A DNA stretch of 64,000 bases, from NCBI RefSeq assembly GCF_003999375.1, contig NZ_RJLC01000010.1, positions 310,001-374,000 of the forward strand, in the 5' to 3' direction. Within the stretch, counting starts at the first letter, position 1; each line of letters begins with the position of its first letter. This DNA is from Pseudidiomarina mangrovi (GTDB lineage Bacteria; Pseudomonadota; Gammaproteobacteria; Enterobacterales; Alteromonadaceae). Of this stretch, positions 29,493 through 37,165 are shown in pieces. Under the pieces are notes generated by a model. The model saw only the letters and a list, made by a program, of their open reading frames with translations, made no database searches and was not told where the DNA came from. The translations under genes and the position numbers were made by a program.

Positions 29493-29761
29493 AACAGGGC
29501 ACGATGTAAAGCATTCATTTGCTGACTTAAGCGCTCCGCTAGCCATAACTGGTCAGCACTGTCACTAGCCACGCGTAACCGGTGTAGGTTGCGCTCTATC
29601 TCATTGACATAATCCAGCGGTAGTTGTGCCGATGGATGAAACAATGATGCATCAAACCAATCTTGAAAATCATGCTCATTAATAGCGAGCTGCTGCACCT
29701 GGTCACGCAACTTGTCTAATTCTTGTTGAAGCCGCGTCAGCAGTGAATTTGATAGACTCAT
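29459..29761 (-). CDS. Short PriC-like primosomal protein
   Basis: The start is ATG 29761 (MSLSNSLLTRL) with AAGAG seven bases upstream; the product has 100 residues. The spacing and residues of FDxxLF (WFDASLFHPSAQ), NLHRLR and WLAERLSQQMNALHRAL match the N-terminal half of the PriC family, which helps reload the replicative helicase at stalled forks. E. coli PriC is about 175 residues, so this is a short form lacking the basic C-terminal half. Its last 34 bases overlap the end of kynA in antisense. The relationship is from motif recognition and should be treated as probable. Confidence 0.55.
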   Translation of the reverse strand: MSLSNSLLTRLQQELDKLRDQVQQLAINEHDFQDWFDASLFHPSAQLPLDYVNEIERNLHRLRVASDSADQLWLAERLSQQMNALHRALFYFGGPSLAAR

Positions 29762-29802
29762 GCAAAGCTCTTCCCTGATGGTGATAAGTTGCCTAATTTT
29801 AC

Positions 29803-29821
29803 GGTAATTCGAATCATTGTC
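29803..29821. promoter_or_regulatory. Possible Fur box
   Basis: GGTAATTCGAATCATTGTC agrees with the 19-base E. coli Fur consensus at 14 positions, with a well conserved right half (AATCATT). It lies 42 bases upstream of the PriC-like gene and about 150 bases upstream of the predicted TonB2-operon promoter, so which gene it would control is unclear. A single match of this quality can occur by chance. Confidence 0.35.
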
Positions 29822-29956
29822 GACTAATATTGAACTTTGTGCTGTTGTATTGATCAAATGCTTATGTGGGATTTATGGAATTTTATGCAGAACTGTTAAG
29901 TAAAAGTAATGATCCTTGAATATTGATTCTATCTTGCGTTCAGGGCTTTGCGGCTG

Positions 29957-29986
29957 TTGACAGCTACGCCCAGATCGTGGGAATAT
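29957..29986 (+). promoter_or_regulatory. Candidate promoter of the TonB2-type operon
   Basis: A perfect TTGACA (29957-29962) is followed after 18 bases by GAATAT (29981-29986) with a TGn extended -10 (29978-29980). Transcription would start near 29993, giving a leader of about 130 bases before the DUF3450 gene. Confidence 0.45.
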
Positions 29987-29994
29987 CGGGTCAT

Positions 29995-30023
29995 TATTGC
30001 CACTTATTTATCTAGTGGTAATA
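29995..30023. repeat. Inverted repeat in the leader of the TonB2-type operon
   Basis: TATTGCCACT and AGTGGTAATA can form a 10-bp stem (one G-U pair) with a nine-base loop. It begins at the predicted transcription start. It could be an operator for an unknown repressor or an mRNA 5' stabilising hairpin; it has no T-tract and so is not a terminator. Confidence 0.5.
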
Positions 30024-30123
30024 CTGCAAGTGTTGATTAAACTCTTTTCGTCACTCAAATAACTCGGAAGCTGGCGGCATGTCGCCGTTATGCTAGAAGG
30101 TTAAGTCAAATTGGTTGGGAACT

Positions 30124-30906
30124 ATGACCAAAGTAATCAATAAAAGCAAAGTCGCAGCAGCTATAATAGGTTTGTTTGCGATTGCCGGCAGCGCCACAGT
30201 TGCCGCACAATCTGTACCTGAACTACAAAGTGAAGGTCAACGCACAACTGCGGCTGATGTTCGTTCACAAGCTAAAATTGATAGCCTGTACGAGCAAGGT
30301 CAAGAGTTGTTATTCCAATATCGCGGCGTTATTGACGAGTATGAAAACCTGAAAGTCTATAACGATCACGTCCAGCGTCTGGTCGATGACCAGAATGCTT
30401 CTTTGGCTTCGTTACAGCGTCAGATCGACGGTATCGAAGGGACCAAGCAGGGCGTGGTGCCATTAATGTACAAAATGATCGACTCACTCGAGCAGTTCAT
30501 TGAGTTGGACATTCCAATTCATAAAGAACGCCGCTTAGAGCGCGTCGCTGGTTTGCGTGACATTATGGAAGAAGCCAACATCACCGATTCAGAGCGTTTC
30601 CGTCAAATCATCGAAACCTATCAGGCAGAGATGGATTACGGCGCCGGCTTGATCGCGTATGAAGGTAAGTTGCAATTTCAAGGTGAGCAAATTTCGGTAG
30701 ACTTTTTCCACCTTGGTCGCGTTGCCTTAATGGCGCAATCACTCGACCTTAAAAATGGTTGGATTTACAACAATGAAACCAACGAGTGGGAAGCTTTAGG
30801 TGATGAATATCTGAGCTCGCTGACTAAAGCGATCCGGATGGCGCGTAAGCAAACTGCTCCTGATTTGATCAGATTGCCAATTTATGCAGCGGAGCGTGCA
30901 CAATGA
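30124..30906 (+). CDS. DUF3450 family periplasmic protein of the TonB2 system
   Basis: The start is ATG 30124 with GGGA upstream; a TTG three codons earlier is less likely. The 260-residue product has a signal peptide (cleavage near VAA/QSV, about residue 28). A long coiled-coil stretch follows (about residues 45-110; YEQGQELLFQYRGVIDEYENLKVYNDHVQ), then a conserved C-terminal half (PLMYKMIDSLEQFIELDIPIHKERR, NGWIYNNETNEWEAL). DUF3450 proteins are encoded at the head of TtpC/ExbB/ExbD/TonB operons in marine gammaproteobacteria; a periplasmic partner role is inferred. Its stop overlaps the ttpC start by four bases. Confidence 0.85.
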   Translation: MTKVINKSKVAAAIIGLFAIAGSATVAAQSVPELQSEGQRTTAADVRSQAKIDSLYEQGQELLFQYRGVIDEYENLKVYNDHVQRLVDDQNASLASLQRQIDGIEGTKQGVVPLMYKMIDSLEQFIELDIPIHKERRLERVAGLRDIMEEANITDSERFRQIIETYQAEMDYGAGLIAYEGKLQFQGEQISVDFFHLGRVALMAQSLDLKNGWIYNNETNEWEALGDEYLSSLTKAIRMARKQTAPDLIRLPIYAAERAQ

Positions 30907-32264
30907 AACATTTCGTGAAATCTGCCCTGATCGCAGTGGCATTAACTCTGTCAACAGGCGCTGCTTTCTCTGCAAGTGCACAACAAGCCCAATCACTAGA
31001 CCAATTACTTGAGCTAGTGAAGCAGAACCGCGCCGCATCGCAAAAAATCAATGCTGAACGTGAAGCCGAGTTCACTCGCGCTACTGCTAATCAGCAAGCT
31101 TTGTTAAACCGTGCACAAAAACAACTGTCTGACGAGCAAGCTCGTGGCCGTCGTTTACAAACTCAGTTCGCTGAGAACGAAATTGCATTGGCGAACAAAG
31201 AGCAAGAACTTGAAAACGCAAAAGGTACTTTAGGCGAAATCTTCGGTGTAATCCGTGGTGCAGCCAGCGACTCAATCGGTCGTATTGCTACCTCTATCGT
31301 TAGTTCACAGTATCCTGGTCGTGAAAAAGTATTGGAAAGCCTTGCTGAAGCGCAAGAACTTCCAACTATCGCAGAACTTGAAGATCTGTGGATTGCCTTG
31401 TTAACTGAAATGCGCGAGTCAGGCCGTGTTGTTACCTTCCCAGCGACAGTAACCCTGTTAGATGGTAGCAGTGAGCAACGTGATGTGACGCGTATCGGTG
31501 TATTCAACCTGATTGCTGGTGGTGAATACTTCCGTTTCAATGACACTGCAAACGAGATTCAACCACTTGGCCGTCAGCCTGAAGGCTTTGTACTGTCAAC
31601 TGTTGAGGCTTTTGAAAGCACTGAATCTGGTTACGAAGGTCTGTATATTGACCCAGCTCGTGGCCAAATCTTAGGCTTAGCAACTCAGAAAGCTACTTTG
31701 GAAGAGCGTTATCACCAAGGTGGCACCGTAGGTTACGTGATCACTGTTGCGTTAATCGTTGGTTTCCTGATTGCTCTCTACAAACTCGTTACCTTAAGCA
31801 TTGAAGGCACCAAGATGCGTGCGCAGCTGAAAAATACTGCCAATCCATCATCTGGTAACGCCTTAGGCCGTATCTTGAAAGTGTATCAAGAGAACCAAAA
31901 TGCTGACGTAGAAAACCTAGAACTGAAACTTGATGAAGCTATCTTGCGTGAAACACCACGTATTGACGCGGGTGTAAACATCATCAAGATCTTGGCTGCT
32001 ATTGCACCATTATTAGGTCTTTTAGGTACAGTTGTAGGTATGATCGGTACGTTCCAATCAATCACCTTGTTTGGTACCGGTGATCCGAAAATCATGGCGG
32101 GTGACATCTCAATGGCGTTGGTAACGACTGCCTTGGGTCTGATCGCGGCATTGCCATTGATTCTGATTCACGCAGTGGTAGCAGGTCGTGCGAAGAGCAT
32201 CGTCCATGTGCTCGATGAGCAAGCTGCAGGTATCGTCGCCGCTCACGCGGAGAAGAAGGGGTAA
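30903..32264 (+). CDS. ttpC: TtpC-type MotA/TolQ/ExbB proton channel protein with periplasmic extension
   Basis: The 453-residue product has a signal peptide (MKHFVKSALIAVALTLSTGAAFSASA). A periplasmic domain of about 240 residues starts with a coiled coil (INAEREAEFTRATANQQALLNRAQKQLSDEQ). An ExbB-type core follows, with three membrane segments, the first near residues 275-297. The signature APLLGLLGTVVGMIGTFQ and the final helix DISMALVTTALGLIAALPLILIHAVV are present. In Vibrio, TtpC is required for TonB2-dependent iron uptake. The gene overlaps its upstream neighbour by four bases; the next exbB starts 4 bases after its stop. Confidence 0.9.
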   Translation: MKHFVKSALIAVALTLSTGAAFSASAQQAQSLDQLLELVKQNRAASQKINAEREAEFTRATANQQALLNRAQKQLSDEQARGRRLQTQFAENEIALANKEQELENAKGTLGEIFGVIRGAASDSIGRIATSIVSSQYPGREKVLESLAEAQELPTIAELEDLWIALLTEMRESGRVVTFPATVTLLDGSSEQRDVTRIGVFNLIAGGEYFRFNDTANEIQPLGRQPEGFVLSTVEAFESTESGYEGLYIDPARGQILGLATQKATLEERYHQGGTVGYVITVALIVGFLIALYKLVTLSIEGTKMRAQLKNTANPSSGNALGRILKVYQENQNADVENLELKLDEAILRETPRIDAGVNIIKILAAIAPLLGLLGTVVGMIGTFQSITLFGTGDPKIMAGDISMALVTTALGLIAALPLILIHAVVAGRAKSIVHVLDEQAAGIVAAHAEKKG

Positions 32265-32268
32265 TCGT

Positions 32269-32793
32269 ATGATCTACCTGATGGAACTCTGGGAATCTAT
32301 CAGGGATTTCTTGGCTACCGGTGGCGACGTCTTGTACGTCGTCATGGGAGCGCTCTTTCTCATGTGGGTACTCATGATAGAGCGTTATTGGTTCCTAGCG
32401 GGTGTATTTCCAAAGATTAAGCGCGATATTATCGCCTCTTGGGATGCTCGCGAGGACACCACCTCCTGGTATGCTCATAAGATCCGTGATGCATGGATTT
32501 CTGAAGCTGATGAAAAGCTTACAGCTCGCATTCTGTTAATCAAAACATGCGTGGCTATTTGTCCGCTAATTGGTTTGCTCGGTACCGTAACCGGTATGAT
32601 TTCAGTATTCGAAATCATGGCAGTACAAGGTACTGGTAACCCACGATTGATGGCATCGGGTATCTCGATGGCAACAATTCCGACTATGGCGGGCATGGTT
32701 GCGGCTTTGTCGGGGATGTTTTTTGCGACGCGCCTAGAAGCTCGTGTTAAACGCGCTAAACATCAGTTGATTGATAGTCTGCCACACCATTAA
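32269..32793 (+). CDS. exbB: ExbB/TolQ-type proton channel subunit
   Basis: The start is ATG 32269 with AAGGGG upstream; a longer frame that overlaps ttpC is rejected. The 174-residue product has the three-helix ExbB arrangement: VLYVVMGALFLMWVLMIERYWF, then ICPLIGLLGTVTGMISVFE, then ASGISMATIPTMAGMVAALSGMFF. With ExbD it forms the inner-membrane proton channel that powers TonB. It is a second ExbB-family member next to TtpC, the usual arrangement of TonB2 systems. Confidence 0.93.
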   Translation: MIYLMELWESIRDFLATGGDVLYVVMGALFLMWVLMIERYWFLAGVFPKIKRDIIASWDAREDTTSWYAHKIRDAWISEADEKLTARILLIKTCVAICPLIGLLGTVTGMISVFEIMAVQGTGNPRLMASGISMATIPTMAGMVAALSGMFFATRLEARVKRAKHQLIDSLPHH

Positions 32794-32805
32794 GAGAGAA
32801 GAATT

Positions 32806-33207
32806 ATGGCACGTAAACGTATTCGTGAAGATGAAGATGCAGCGATCGACATGACACCGATGCTCGACATCGTATTCATTATGTTGATCTTCTTCATCGT
32901 AACCACCTCGTTTGTAAAAGAGGCGGGTATCGACGTGAACAAACCAGACGCTAGCCAGGCCACCAAAAAGCCATCGGCTAACATCTTCATCGCTATCCGT
33001 GCAAACGGCGAGGTGTGGATGGACAAGCGTATGGTCGATGTAGAGCGGGTAGGCGCTAACATTGAACGTCTGTTAGCCGAACAGCCAACCGATATGGTCG
33101 TGATTCAAGCTGACAAAGAAGCCAAACATGGCGTTGTCGTACAAGTCATGGATCAAATCAAGGAAGCGGGTATTGAGAAAATATCCATAGCCGCAGAGGA
33201 CGATTAA
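32806..33207 (+). CDS. exbD: ExbD/TolR biopolymer transport protein
   Basis: The 133-residue product has one membrane segment near residues 19-37 with the essential Asp of the family ([22 protein letters not shown]), and a periplasmic C-terminal domain ([62 protein letters not shown]). It is the stator partner of ExbB. AGAGAAG precedes the ATG. One base separates its stop from the TonB start. Confidence 0.95.
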   Translation: MARKRIREDEDAAIDMTPMLDIVFIMLIFFIVTTSFVKEAGIDVNKPDASQATKKPSANIFIAIRANGEVWMDKRMVDVERVGANIERLLAEQPTDMVVIQADKEAKHGVVVQVMDQIKEAGIEKISIAAEDD

Positions 33208-33208
33208 T

Positions 33209-33817
33209 ATGGTGCGCTTCATAGTAGCATTACTATTAGGTGCCGCTGCCACGTTCCTGTTGTTTGCCTTTATGGCATTCTTGATCAGTGGCGGTGACGG
33301 TCGGGCCGATGGCCCGCCGGAATCGGCACCGATCGAATTGGTGACCACACCACCGGAGTCAGATACTGAGCGACGCCGTCGGGTACCACCAACACCACCA
33401 ACGCCACCGGAGCAACCGCCGGAGACGCCACCGAATGAGCCTGATCAAGCGGATGATTCGCTACAGTTTGATCCTGGTTTTGAAATCGATGTCGGCGGCA
33501 CTGACACTGGTTTTAGTACTGGTGGCTTGATGACTGATGGTGATGCAACACCTATCGTGCGTATCAACCCGCGCTATCCGCCAGAAGCGGCTCGTGATGG
33601 CATCAATGGTTGGGTATTATTGCGCTTTACCATCGATGAAACTGGCGGTGTAACAGACGTAGAAGTGATTGATTCAAATCCACGTCGTACTTTCGATCAA
33701 GAAGCGCGTCGTGCGCTGCTGCGTTGGAAGTACAAGCCGAAGATTATTGATGGAAAAGCAGTGGCTCAGCCAGGCATGACGGTTCAGTTGGACTTCAACT
33801 TGGATGATCAGGGGTAA
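33209..33817 (+). CDS. tonB2: TonB2-type energy transducer
   Basis: The 202-residue product has an N-terminal membrane anchor (residues 3-27) and a short Pro-rich periplasmic spacer ([19 protein letters not shown], about residues 60-80). A C-terminal TonB domain follows: [34 protein letters not shown], ending in [16 protein letters not shown]. The short proline spacer and size match TonB2 rather than TonB1. It couples proton motive force to outer-membrane receptors for siderophores, heme or vitamin B12; no receptor gene is in this window. Confidence 0.93.
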   Translation: MVRFIVALLLGAAATFLLFAFMAFLISGGDGRADGPPESAPIELVTTPPESDTERRRRVPPTPPTPPEQPPETPPNEPDQADDSLQFDPGFEIDVGGTDTGFSTGGLMTDGDATPIVRINPRYPPEAARDGINGWVLLRFTIDETGGVTDVEVIDSNPRRTFDQEARRALLRWKYKPKIIDGKAVAQPGMTVQLDFNLDDQG

Positions 33818-33820
33818 GTT

Positions 33821-35119
33821 ATGATGCACAACAAACTTATTGCTTTCGCAACAGCGAGCGTATTGTGCTTGGGCTTATCGCTCACGTCAGTGAGCGTGCA
33901 AGCGCAAGACATTAATTACACGTTGCCAACTGCGGAAACCATCCAAAAGCAGAAAGACTCGCGTCGTAATATTGCCGTTTCAGATCGTGTAGGTCGTCGT
34001 ATCATGGGTGCTTTTGAGCTGTACAGCGAAAAAGAAGACATCAAGGGTGCAATTGCCGAACTGCTTGAAGCGCAACCGCGCGAAGCGTTTGATACGGCTT
34101 ATGTGAATCGCTTTTTGGGCAACTTATATGCCGCCGACGAGCAGTTCGAAAAAGCTCTTGAGTTGGTGAAAAGTGCCGCAGATGCCGATGTACTCGGGTG
34201 GACAGACCAAGCTGGTGCGTTGAAATTGACCGCTGACTTAAGTCTTCAACTTGAACGCTATCAACAGGCTCTGACGTATTACGGTAAGTGGCTGCAGTTT
34301 ACTGGCGAGTATGATCCAGAAGTATTTTTACGTATTGCGAATATTTATTATGAGCAGAAAAAATACGACATGATCATCAAACCAGCTGATATGGCTATTC
34401 AGTACTACGAAGAAGTCAACAAGAACCCGTATGTATTGAAAGTTGCCTCGTATTACGAGCGTAAAATGTACTCTGACGCGATTAAAGTGTTAGAAACAGG
34501 CTTAGGTGTGTTACCGACCGAGAAAGCTTGGTGGAACCAACTAGGTATGATGTACATGCTTGAAGAGCGTATCGACAAAGCCTTACAGACACTTGAGATT
34601 GCTTATTTAGCAGGCTATTTAGATCGCGATAGTCAATATCGTGCGTTGGCACAGCTTTATTCGAACAACGAAGTTCCATACAAAGCTGCAAAAACCACCA
34701 TGAAGCATTTGACCAGTGGTGATATCGAGAAGACTGCGCGTAACTTCCAAGGTGCTGCCAGTAACTTTGAAGCTGCCAAAGAGTACCAACAAGCTGCATT
34801 AGCTTATGGTATGGCGGCAGAGTTGGAGTCAAGTGCTGAAGGCAAAGCGGCTCAGTATCGTCGCCAAGGCAATGCTTATATTCGTGCTCAACAGTACGAT
34901 AAGGCAGTGCAGTCTTTCCACAAGGCGCTTGATAACGGTATTGAAGAAGAAGGCCCAGTGTTGATTGCTTTGTCAGAGGCTTATTTTTACTCACGTAATT
35001 ATGCTGAAGCATTGAAATACAATTTACAGGCGCAGAAATTCGATAACCAACGTCGTAGTGCCCGGACTTGGGAAGCTTACATAAAACGTACTGCGGAAAA
35101 CCGTGGTGTAAAACTGTAA
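33821..35119 (+). CDS. TPR-repeat protein of the TonB2 operon
   Basis: The 432-residue product has a signal peptide (cleavage after VQA, about residue 28) and several tetratricopeptide-like repeats spread from about residue 60 to 425 (AYVNRFLGNLYAADEQFEKALEL, ALTYYGKWLQFTGEYDPEVFLRIANIYYEQKKYD, AQYRRQGNAYIRAQQYDKAVQSFHKAL). TPR proteins close many TtpC-TonB2 operons and are thought to assist the energised complex in the periplasm; the exact role is inferred. It starts 3 bases after tonB2 and is followed by a strong terminator. Confidence 0.85.
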   Translation: MMHNKLIAFATASVLCLGLSLTSVSVQAQDINYTLPTAETIQKQKDSRRNIAVSDRVGRRIMGAFELYSEKEDIKGAIAELLEAQPREAFDTAYVNRFLGNLYAADEQFEKALELVKSAADADVLGWTDQAGALKLTADLSLQLERYQQALTYYGKWLQFTGEYDPEVFLRIANIYYEQKKYDMIIKPADMAIQYYEEVNKNPYVLKVASYYERKMYSDAIKVLETGLGVLPTEKAWWNQLGMMYMLEERIDKALQTLEIAYLAGYLDRDSQYRALAQLYSNNEVPYKAAKTTMKHLTSGDIEKTARNFQGAASNFEAAKEYQQAALAYGMAAELESSAEGKAAQYRRQGNAYIRAQQYDKAVQSFHKALDNGIEEEGPVLIALSEAYFYSRNYAEALKYNLQAQKFDNQRRSARTWEAYIKRTAENRGVKL

Positions 35120-35143
35120 GATCTGAGCTGGTTAAAGATTGAG

Positions 35144-35169
35144 AAAACCCCGCTTTGGCGGGGTTTTTT
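35144..35169 (+). terminator. Rho-independent terminator of the TonB2 operon
   Basis: CCCCGC-TTTG-GCGGGG forms a six-bp GC stem, extended by AAAA/TTTT pairing and ending in TTTTTT. It lies 25 bases after the TPR gene stop and insulates the TonB2 operon from the RiPP operon downstream. Confidence 0.9.
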
Positions 35170-35177
35170 ATTGGCAA

Positions 35178-35205
35178 CTTACCTGCTAAATTAGGGTCCT
35201 ATATA
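35178..35205 (+). promoter_or_regulatory. Weak candidate promoter of the RiPP operon
   Basis: CTTACC (35178-35183) and TATATA (35200-35205) are 16 bases apart in the 66 bases between the terminator and the precursor start. The -35 is poor, so an activator or an ECF sigma factor may be needed. No clear Fur or CueR-like operator was seen. Confidence 0.25.
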
Positions 35206-35235
35206 CACGAGGTTCAGTTACCAGGAGTGGGCATT

Positions 35236-35568
35236 ATGAATACCATGAAAAAATCAACGCAATTAGCGCTAGGCGCTCTGTTAGCCAGCGCAGTGACTTT
35301 ACCAATGGCACAAGCCAATCCATTTGGTTACACCGAATTACCCGGTGGCTATCAACAAGCTGAGCAAGTCAAAGAACAAAAAACTGAGCCGCCGAAAGAG
35401 CATAAGTGTGGTGAAGGGAAGTGCGGCGAAGGCAAGTGTGGTGAGGATCATCGCGCTGAAATGAAGAAGAAAAAAGCCGATGCTAAAGCAGCTAAGAAAG
35501 ATGAAAAAGCTGAAGAGCACAAATGTGGCGAAGGTAAGTGCGGTGAGGGCAAGTGCGGCGGAGCGTAG
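35236..35568 (+). CDS. HvfA/bufferin-like RiPP precursor with EGKCG repeats
   Basis: The start is ATG 35236 after CAGGAG, giving 110 residues. A Sec signal peptide (residues 1-27, cleavage after AQA) precedes a Lys/Glu-rich body. Two identical cassettes HKCGEGKCGEGKCG sit at residues 56-69 and 95-108, giving six Cys (58, 63, 68, 97, 102, 107). EGKCG is the motif of HvfA-type precursors, in which a DUF692/MNIO enzyme with its DUF2063 partner converts Cys to copper-binding oxazolone/thioamide groups. Both partner types are encoded directly downstream. The signal peptide implies export of the modified peptide. Copper as ligand is inferred from the family. Confidence 0.85.
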   Translation: MNTMKKSTQLALGALLASAVTLPMAQANPFGYTELPGGYQQAEQVKEQKTEPPKEHKCGEGKCGEGKCGEDHRAEMKKKKADAKAAKKDEKAEEHKCGEGKCGEGKCGGA

Positions 35569-36368
35569 GTCTCGGTTTACGACGCGAGTTTTTGGCTGAT
35601 GTGGTTACACAGCAGCCCAACGTCGGCTTTTGGGAAATCGCCCCAGAAAATTGGATCCCACGTGGTAATACAGCGTATCGGCAATTAGACCAGTTGCGCG
35701 AGTGTTACCCGTTGACCTGCCATGGATTATCGTTGTCGATTGCTAGCCCTGATCCGCTCAACGAGAACTTTGTGCTTGAAGTAAAGCGCTTTCTTGACCG
35801 CTTTCACATTGAGCTATATAGCGAGCATTTAAGCTATTGCTCGGCGCAAGGGCAGCTCTATGATTTACTACCTATTCCTTTTACCGAGGCGGCGGCTAGC
35901 TATACTGCGCAACGCATCAAACGCGTTCAAGAACTGTTAGAACGGCCGCTGGTACTCGAAAATATCTCCTATTATGCGGCGCCTGGGCAACAACTCAGTG
36001 AGCTGACGTTTATTCGTCAGGTGTTAGATGAGGCTGATTGTAAGCTGCTGCTCGATGTCAACAATGTCTACGTCAACAGTATTAATCATGGCTACGATGC
36101 CAAGCAGTTTATTGCTGGTTTGCCGTCTGAGCGAATTGTTTATGGACATATCGCCGGTCATAGTGAAGAAGCCCCCGATCTTTTAGTGGATACCCATGGT
36201 GCTGATGTGCGTGATGAAGTATGGCAGTTGTTAGATTACGCGTACCAGCAGCATGGGGTGTTTGATACCGTTCTCGAGCGTGATTTTAATATTCCACCCT
36301 TGGCTCAATTGCTGCACGAGGCAGAACAAATTGATGGTGCCCAGCAGCGCGTTAATGGTGGTTGTTGA
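35553..36368 (+). CDS. DUF692/MNIO family multinuclear iron enzyme (HvfB-like)
   Basis: The GTG at 35553 is the only plausible start. It has GAGG upstream and overlaps the last 16 bases of the precursor gene in another frame, which couples the two. The 271-residue TIM-barrel product keeps the family's metal-ligand motifs: PENW (31-34), His57 in CHGLSLS, SEHLSY (90-95), LENISY (135-140), DVNNVYVN (168-175), GHIAGH (198-203), DTHG (213-216) and ERDFN (242-246). MNIO enzymes use two or three irons and oxygen to remodel Cys residues of a precursor peptide. The expected substrate is the adjacent EGKCG protein. Confidence 0.9.
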   Translation: MRRSVGLGLRREFLADVVTQQPNVGFWEIAPENWIPRGNTAYRQLDQLRECYPLTCHGLSLSIASPDPLNENFVLEVKRFLDRFHIELYSEHLSYCSAQGQLYDLLPIPFTEAAASYTAQRIKRVQELLERPLVLENISYYAAPGQQLSELTFIRQVLDEADCKLLLDVNNVYVNSINHGYDAKQFIAGLPSERIVYGHIAGHSEEAPDLLVDTHGADVRDEVWQLLDYAYQQHGVFDTVLERDFNIPPLAQLLHEAEQIDGAQQRVNGGC

Positions 36369-36370
36369 GC

Positions 36371-37165
36371 ATGACTGATTTTAAGGCTGTGCAGGAAGAA
36401 TTTGCCCGCTGGTTACGCAATCCTGATGATAACAACACGCCCAATGGTATCGAAGCGCGCCGTATGGCGGTTTATCGCCGCCTCGTCCGCAACAATATAT
36501 TTAGCTTTCTAAGTACTGGTTTTCCGGTTTTAAAAAAATTATTAAGTCAGCAACAATGGCAGCAATTAGTGGATGAATTTGTTGCCAAACACGCTGCGCA
36601 ATCGCCGTACTTTAGCGATATGGGGCGTGAGTTTGTTGATTTCTTGGCGGTGTATTTCAGTTCACGCAATAGCGATAACGCCGACTTTCCTGAATTTACC
36701 TATGAACTTGCTTTCTATGAGCGCATGGAAGTCGACGCGCAATTTGCCGTGCTTGATGACGATATTGAGTCACTTGAGCAAGCGCAGGCAACCGCGTTAG
36801 TCGGACAATGGCGCTGGCGACTCAATGCCAGCGTACAGGTGGCGCAGTTTAAGCACCCAGTGGCTTGGTTGGGTAGTGGTCATCAGCGGGAACCTTTGTT
36901 ACCTGAGGCGGTCAATAACAGTGGTTTTATCTTGATGGTTTATCGGCATCCACAGCGCAATAGCGTCGAGTTTATGCAATTGCAGCCAATGACTGCCTTG
37001 GTAATCAGTAGCTTACAGCAGCAGCCGCAGGGGCAAAGCTTAGCGCAGTTGCAGCAGCAATTACAGCAGTGGTTGCCGCAGCTCGATAACGCCACGATTA
37101 ACCAAGGTGTCGCGCAATTATGTATAGATTTTATCCACCGAGGTGTGTTGTTACAGGCACCTTAA
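36371..37165 (+). CDS. DUF2063 RiPP recognition partner (HvfC-like)
   Basis: The start is ATG 36371, two bases after the MNIO gene stop. The 264-residue product has an N-terminal DUF2063 domain (about residues 5-95; FARWLRNPDDN, RRMAVYRRLVRNNIFSFLSTGFPVLKKLL, YFSDMGREFVDFL), once annotated as putative DNA-binding. The C-terminal half is the beta/winged-helix type module seen in HvfC-like proteins (VAWLGSGHQREPL, FILMVYRHPQRNSVEFMQLQPMTALVI). In characterised systems this partner binds the precursor and is needed for MNIO catalysis. The gene ends the three-gene core; no DoxX-type HvfD gene follows. Confidence 0.88.
   Translation: MTDFKAVQEEFARWLRNPDDNNTPNGIEARRMAVYRRLVRNNIFSFLSTGFPVLKKLLSQQQWQQLVDEFVAKHAAQSPYFSDMGREFVDFLAVYFSSRNSDNADFPEFTYELAFYERMEVDAQFAVLDDDIESLEQAQATALVGQWRWRLNASVQVAQFKHPVAWLGSGHQREPLLPEAVNNSGFILMVYRHPQRNSVEFMQLQPMTALVISSLQQQPQGQSLAQLQQQLQQWLPQLDNATINQGVAQLCIDFIHRGVLLQAP

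Larger units (their letters stand above)
29762..30123. other. 362-bp intergenic region between the PriC-like gene and the TonB2 operon
   Basis: No gene was found here. The stretch is AT-rich relative to its flanks and holds a Fur-like sequence (29803-29821), a good promoter (29957-29986), a 10-bp inverted repeat just downstream of it (29995-30023), and a small GGCG/CGCC hairpin near 30074-30087 in what would be the leader of the downstream operon. Confidence 0.6.

Noticed and set aside
29995-30023. Intrinsic terminator upstream of the TonB2 operon
   Set aside because: The stem is AT-rich in its outer half, no T-tract follows on either strand, and it lies just after a promoter.
34482-35177. 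A 231-codon open frame on the minus strand opposite the TPR gene
   Set aside because: It lies opposite a coding gene with clear TPR repeats and signal peptide, crosses the terminator, has unusual composition and no recognisable motif.
35411-35562. Short direct DNA repeats in the precursor gene as a CRISPR or tandem repeat array
   Set aside because: The repeats are in-frame codons for KCGEG units with synonymous differences, inside a coding gene with signal peptide and partner enzymes.
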